A program made the translations under genes and the position numbers. Below, in pieces: positions 5,688 through 9,801 of a stretch of 9,801 nucleotides of DNA. Every line of letters begins with the position of its first letter. Position 1 is the first letter of the stretch. Origin of the DNA: Bacteroidaceae bacterium (GTDB lineage Bacteria > Bacteroidota > Bacteroidia > Bacteroidales > Bacteroidaceae). Below the pieces are notes generated by a model that was given only the letters and a program-made list of their open reading frames with translations, was not told the origin of the DNA and did not search any database. The DNA lies in the NCBI GenBank assembly GCA_900772575.1, contig CAAHEN010000197.1, forward strand, positions 1-9,801. The letters are read 5' to 3'.

Positions 5688-8600
5688 TCAACGCCCCTCC
5701 TTCAAGTGGTGCAAAATATGCCTGTGCGTCTTGTCGAACACCAGCCAATAGAGTACGGGAAGGATGGTGGCGATGAGCACCATCGATATGAGTGTCCCGA
5801 AAAATATCACGGCGGCCATTGGAGACCACAGCGGGTTGTTCTCCACCATCATGGGAAGCACACCCACGGAGGCTGCCGCCGAGGTCAGGAAAATGGGGCG
5901 CATGCGGCGCTCACCTGCCTGGTAAGCCGCCTCGCGCACAGACAGACCCTTCTCACGCCTCAACTCTTCGGCATAGTCTATCATGATGATGCCGTTGCGC
6001 ACAAGGATTCCCATCAGGCTGACCACACCCAGAATGCTGGTCATGCTCAGGTCATAGCCCGTGACCAGCATGCCGATGGCGGCACCGAAGACACACAGCG
6101 ACATGGAAGAGAGGTTGACCACGGCCAGACTTATGCGTTTGAAGTGGAAGAGCAGGATGAAGAAAATGATCAGTACCGCAATCAGCACGCCAGACATCAC
6201 CTGCGGCATTGTTTCCGTATCAGTCTCTGACATACCACCGGTGGTGACCGTAAGGCCGGCAGGCAGTTTGAGCTTGGCCACCCTGTCACTTATCGTCTTC
6301 GAGAGCCGGTCGGCATTCTCCCCTCTCCGGGGCTCGGCCACGATGGAGACGGTGCGCACGCCGTTGCGCCTGACGATGGCTCCCTCTGAATAATCAGGCT
6401 TGACGGTTGCCAGCTGGTGGAGCGGCACTGCGGACAGTCCGCCCATCACCGGAATGTATTCGTCGGGCAGGGTGTGAAAGTCGTTCTTGTCGGCCCTCTC
6501 GGCCTTCAGCACGACGCTGACCGGATAGTCGCCCTCCCACACCGTGGCCATCGGGACGCCATCGCCATAATGTATAGCGAGATCGGCTGAGAGCAGCGTC
6601 TTGTTCACCCCAAGGCGATTGGCCTCGTCCTCGTTGAGTTTCACGCTGACCCCCGGCTGCGGGTTCTCGTAGTTGGTACGCACGAGCGTGACGCCCGCCG
6701 TCTCCCTCATGCACGCCTCAATCTTGCGAGCGACCTGCTTCAGCTGACGGATGGAGTCGCCGCTCACCCTTATCTCCAAGGGATAGGGAGCGTCGTTGTA
6801 GTCCATCTGCTTGAACTTGACATAGGCTTCTGGGAAATACTCTGCATACTTGTCCGCATACTCGTCGATGACTTCCTCAGCGGCCTTGCTGTCTGTGGCG
6901 TTCACGATGAACTGTGCGAAGTTGTCTCCTCCGATCTGCGGGGCATAAGTAGCGTTGAAACGCGGCGACCCCTGTCCGATGAACGACGTGACAGTCGTCA
7001 CACGCTTGTCCTTGCGCAGTATCTTTTCAAGCTGTCCGGCCACGGTGGCCGTCTGCTGCGCCGTGGTGCCGTTGGGCATGTAGATCTCCACGGCAAACTG
7101 ATCACGCTCGGCCAGTGGCATGATGCGCTGCGGAATCAGCGTGAAGAGGAAAACGCCCACGGCTATGGCGCACAAGCCACAACAAATCGTCAGCAGTGGC
7201 CGTCTGAAACACCGATCCAGCAACCAGGTGTATCCGCTCTGGAGGCAGTCTAGCGGCGTCTTACGGCCATTGGCCTTCCGGCCCACAGTGATGCCCTTAT
7301 GAATGAACGTGTATTGCAGATAGGGGGTTAGAATGAGCGAGACACTGAGCGAGACGCTGAGGATGATGAACATGGCCCACGGGAACGACCTCACGAAATC
7401 GGACAGGTTGCCCTTCATGGTGAAGAGCAGGGGGAAGAACGTGAGGCTAATGGAAAGCGTTGCCGACAGTACCGACATGAAGAACTCACGAGGGGCCGCA
7501 ATCGAAGCATGCCAGCGCGACATGCCGTGACCGAGTTTCTCCATGTAGTTGTCGATGATCACCACCGAATCGTCGACGACCATGCCTAGTGTCACGATCA
7601 GCGCGGCCAGCGTCACCGTGTTGAGCTCCATGCCGAAGATGTAGAACAGTCCAATCGAGGTGAAGATGGTTATCGGTATCGACATGGCCGACACTTCAGC
7701 CACACGCCTCGGCATAAGCAAGATGACCACAATGATGACCGACACAACCGAAATCAGCAGTTCGCGCAGGAAGTTGAGCACCGAGTCGCTCACGACCTTG
7801 CTCTGGTCGGTGATGATGCTCACATGCACATCGTCGGGCAGCGACTGCTGGAACCGGTCTATCTCGTCGCGCACGTCCTGTCCCATCTTCACGATGTCAT
7901 TGCCCGCGCGCATCTCCACAGAGAGGAGCACGCATTTCTTATCGTTTGACGTGATGTACTTGTCCAGCTGTGGGTATTCACGCACTACGCGGGCGACGTC
8001 GCCCAGCCTTATCACATCGCCCGCCGGGGTGGAGTAGACGATCTGGGCGGCCACGTCGCGCTCCGTGGCGTAGGAGTCGGCGATGTGGATCGGCGCCTTG
8101 GTCTTTCCGTCCTCAGCGGTGCCGCTCATCGTGGTGAACCCCTGCATGGCCAAGTCATTGAGCAGCTTGTACGGACCAATGCCGTACTTGGCCATTTTGT
8201 TGTTGTCGAGATAGACGGTCACTTGCTCGTTCTGCAAGCCATAGGTGCGCAGATTCGAGATGGCATCGATGTGCCGGAGCCTCTCCTTGAGGTCGTCGAT
8301 ATAGGTCCGCAGCTCCTTGTAGGTCTTCTGCCCGCTTTCCAATGTGATCAGCAGGGCTGAGGTGTCGGCAATGTCGTCGATGGCCTGCAAGACAAGCACG
8401 CTCGCCGGCAGGCTCGTCTTGACGGCTGAAAGGCCGTGCTTGAATTTCGACCAGAAGGCGTCGCGGTCGTCGACGTTGTCGTTGAGCTCGACATAGACGA
8501 TCACCATCCCGTCCTTACTCTGCGAATAGGTCTTGGACTTCTTGACCTCCTTGTAGCCGAAGATGAAGTCTTCCAGCGGTTTGGCCACACGCTCTTCCAC

Positions 8601-8885
8601 CTCCGCAGAGGTCATGCCGGGACAGACTGCCACCACGGCTCCCTGCCTGATGGTGATCACGGGCATCTCCTGCTTCGGCATTTTCCACAGTCCCATCACG
8701 CCGACGACCACGAGCATGCCGACGAGCAGCAGCACAATATTGTGGTAACACATCGCCGACTCTATGAAACTCCTCTTCATGGCGCGCCGCGGCTTGCGCA
8801 CGATGCGTGCCCGGATGTGGTCTCTGAGGGCTGTGTCCTTCTTCTCTGTCATGTCAGCGCCACGCTTGCTGTCTGGTGTATCCAT
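5688..8885 (-). CDS. RND efflux pump inner-membrane subunit (AcrB/CusA superfamily)
   Basis: This 1065-residue proton-driven pump has the duplicated RND architecture. TM1 is at about 48-67, followed by a large periplasmic loop starting with the PGMTSAEVEERVAKPLE signature. A helix bundle from about 375 carries VVDDSVVIIDN, with the paired acids D438-D439 of the TM4 proton relay. A second periplasmic loop covers about 590-890, and a C-terminal bundle follows with SLMGILVRNGIIMIDYAEEL and RRMRPIFLTSAAASVG. At the site of AcrB K940 this protein has R963, a conservative change. It should pair with the adaptor encoded 19 nt upstream. The substrate cannot be told. I chose ATG 8885 because GGAGG lies 7 nt before it; a GTG at 8888 is one codon upstream. 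An internal ATG at 8780 (MKRSFIESAM) would remove a basic N-terminal extension of about 35 residues and also looks family-like. Confidence 0.94.
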   Translation of the reverse strand: MDTPDSKRGADMTEKKDTALRDHIRARIVRKPRRAMKRSFIESAMCYHNIVLLLVGMLVVVGVMGLWKMPKQEMPVITIRQGAVVAVCPGMTSAEVEERVAKPLEDFIFGYKEVKKSKTYSQSKDGMVIVYVELNDNVDDRDAFWSKFKHGLSAVKTSLPASVLVLQAIDDIADTSALLITLESGQKTYKELRTYIDDLKERLRHIDAISNLRTYGLQNEQVTVYLDNNKMAKYGIGPYKLLNDLAMQGFTTMSGTAEDGKTKAPIHIADSYATERDVAAQIVYSTPAGDVIRLGDVARVVREYPQLDKYITSNDKKCVLLSVEMRAGNDIVKMGQDVRDEIDRFQQSLPDDVHVSIITDQSKVVSDSVLNFLRELLISVVSVIIVVILLMPRRVAEVSAMSIPITIFTSIGLFYIFGMELNTVTLAALIVTLGMVVDDSVVIIDNYMEKLGHGMSRWHASIAAPREFFMSVLSATLSISLTFFPLLFTMKGNLSDFVRSFPWAMFIILSVSLSVSLILTPYLQYTFIHKGITVGRKANGRKTPLDCLQSGYTWLLDRCFRRPLLTICCGLCAIAVGVFLFTLIPQRIMPLAERDQFAVEIYMPNGTTAQQTATVAGQLEKILRKDKRVTTVTSFIGQGSPRFNATYAPQIGGDNFAQFIVNATDSKAAEEVIDEYADKYAEYFPEAYVKFKQMDYNDAPYPLEIRVSGDSIRQLKQVARKIEACMRETAGVTLVRTNYENPQPGVSVKLNEDEANRLGVNKTLLSADLAIHYGDGVPMATVWEGDYPVSVVLKAERADKNDFHTLPDEYIPVMGGLSAVPLHQLATVKPDYSEGAIVRRNGVRTVSIVAEPRRGENADRLSKTISDRVAKLKLPAGLTVTTGGMSETDTETMPQVMSGVLIAVLIIFFILLFHFKRISLAVVNLSSMSLCVFGAAIGMLVTGYDLSMTSILGVVSLMGILVRNGIIMIDYAEELRREKGLSVREAAYQAGERRMRPIFLTSAAASVGVLPMMVENNPLWSPMAAVIFFGTLISMVLIATILPVLYWLVFDKTHRHILHHLKEGR

Positions 8886-8892
8886 CACTTGG

Positions 8893-8897
8893 CCTCC
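8893..8897 (-). promoter_or_regulatory. Shine-Dalgarno site of the RND pump gene
   Basis: On the minus strand 8897-8893 reads GGAGG, with 7 nt between it and ATG 8885. It sits within the 19-nt gap after the adaptor stop. It is the only clear Shine-Dalgarno sequence I see before a gene in this window and decides the start choice. Confidence 0.55.
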
Positions 8898-8904
8898 GTC
8901 GTTT

Positions 8905-9801
8905 CTACTGTTCTTCGTTTTCAGCCTCTCTCACGCTCATGCCCTGGCTTACCTTTTGCCCACCGTCGACTATCAGGCGGTCGCCCACGGCCAACCCCTT
9001 GGTCACCAGCACGCCATCGCCGGTGAAACCGCCAAGGCTGATGGGGCACTTGACGGCCTTGCCACCAATGACCACCCAGACGAAGCGCGAATTGTCCGTG
9101 TCAAGTTCGACGGCCCTCATGGGGATGACGACATTGCCCGCCACAGTCGGGGCACCGAGGCTCACGCTGCACACCATGCCCGGGCGCAACCTGCCGCCCG
9201 GGTTGTCAAGTGACAGTTTGACGTCGTAGGTGTGTGATAGCGGGTTTGCCTCCACACCGATTTCCGTCACACCAGCCGTATATGCCGCGTCACCAAGCGC
9301 CCCCACCGTGATGCGGGCGGGCATGCCTTTGCGAATGGATGCTATTGTCTTTTCGGGCACGGCCACTTTGATGTCGACTTTGGACACATCGACCAGCCGG
9401 TAAATCTGCTGCCCGGGCAATACGTTCGTACCTATCTCTACAGACCGCCGGGCTATCACCCCGTCTGCCGGAGCGACCAACCGGCTGCGCCCCAGTTCCT
9501 CACGCGCTATGCGTTCGGCGGCCTTGGCCTGATCGAGCTTGGTCTCGACCTCCACCCACTTCAGGTCTGAGATGACCCCCGACTTATGGAGGGCCTGCAT
9601 TCGGCGATAGGCGTCTTGTGCCTGGCGCAAGGTGGCTGCAGCGACAGAATGGGCATCCGCCAACGTCGTCGGCGCGACGGTGGCCAGCACCTGCCCGCGA
9701 CGCACGCGGTCACCTTCGTCGACGTGCAAGGCACTGACGTTTCCTGCGACTTCGAAGCTGAGCGCTGTGGCTGAGCGCTCAACGACGGTGCCCACATAGC
9801 C
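8905..9801 (-). CDS. RND efflux periplasmic adaptor (membrane fusion protein), 5' end cut off
   Basis: The window holds 298 C-terminal residues; the frame stays open to the right edge (GYVGTVVERS...), so the signal or lipoprotein peptide and true start lie outside. A GTG at 9795 is internal, not the start. Domains in order of visible residues are: first half of the lipoyl domain (about 12-43, LSFEVAGNVSALHVDEGDRV then GQVLATV); an alpha-helical hairpin (about 44-104, TLADAH to LGRSR); second lipoyl half (LVAPADGVIARRSVEIGTNV); a beta-barrel (about 138-215); and a membrane-proximal domain to the end (GDRLIVDGGQKVSQGM). The protein bridges the inner-membrane pump and an outer-membrane channel. 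It is 19 nt upstream of the RND pump gene and must be co-transcribed with it. The hairpin is short, as is usual for adaptors of this type in Bacteroidota. Confidence 0.93.
   Translation of the reverse strand, partial: GYVGTVVERSATALSFEVAGNVSALHVDEGDRVRRGQVLATVAPTTLADAHSVAAATLRQAQDAYRRMQALHKSGVISDLKWVEVETKLDQAKAAERIAREELGRSRLVAPADGVIARRSVEIGTNVLPGQQIYRLVDVSKVDIKVAVPEKTIASIRKGMPARITVGALGDAAYTAGVTEIGVEANPLSHTYDVKLSLDNPGGRLRPGMVCSVSLGAPTVAGNVVIPMRAVELDTDNSRFVWVVIGGKAVKCPISLGGFTGDGVLVTKGLAVGDRLIVDGGQKVSQGMSVREAENEEQ

Noticed and set aside
5706..6230. 174-codon plus-strand frame opposite the RND C terminus
   Set aside because: The composition is rich in H, Q and D, typical of antisense to membrane-protein codons. 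The opposite strand is clearly RND coding sequence.

Overview
The window looks like chromosomal DNA of a GC-rich member of the Bacteroidota, most likely Bacteroidales. The main sign is several intergenic matches to the Bacteroidota -7 promoter motif TAnnTTTG (TAACTTTGC before the porin, TATCTTTGC at 345-353, TAATTTTGC on the minus strand at the left edge). Most genes also lack a Shine-Dalgarno sequence, and the encoded families (OprO/OprP-type porin, SIMPL protein, RND pump with its adaptor) fit that group. The genus cannot be fixed from sequence alone. No mobile element, tRNA, rRNA or CRISPR array was seen.

Layout from left to right. 1-644 has no convincing gene, but it is rich in structure: a minus-strand promoter at the left edge, a plus-strand promoter followed at once by a perfect 13-bp hairpin, and three tandem 21-bp palindromic repeats. 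645-1349 (minus) is a membrane-anchored SIMPL/DUF541 protein. 1572-4109 (minus) is a two-component operon, with an OmpR/PhoB-type response regulator first and a PhoR-like PAS histidine kinase 117 nt after it. 4443-5549 (plus) is a divergent outer-membrane porin of the phosphate-selective OprO/OprP family. 5688-9801 (minus) is an efflux operon with the order adaptor (cut by the right edge) then inner-membrane RND pump. It converges on the porin, and an 18-bp perfect inverted repeat lies between the two.

How the parts may work together. The regulator/kinase pair and the porin are divergent and share a 333-nt regulatory region (4110-4442). That region holds a sequence matching 13 of 18 positions of the E. 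coli PHO box and a second 11-bp-spaced direct repeat ahead of the porin promoter. A phosphate-responsive PhoB/PhoR-like switch controlling its neighbouring porin is a reasonable inference, not something shown. The RND pump and adaptor would form the inner part of a tripartite exporter. No outer-membrane channel gene is visible, so it must lie beyond the right edge or elsewhere.

The genes are ordinary members of known families. The less explained material is non-coding: the 326-600 promoter/hairpin/repeat block, the inverted repeat at 5609-5668, and a partial cobalamin-riboswitch-like core at 4309-4415. I do not see a clearly novel multi-gene system.
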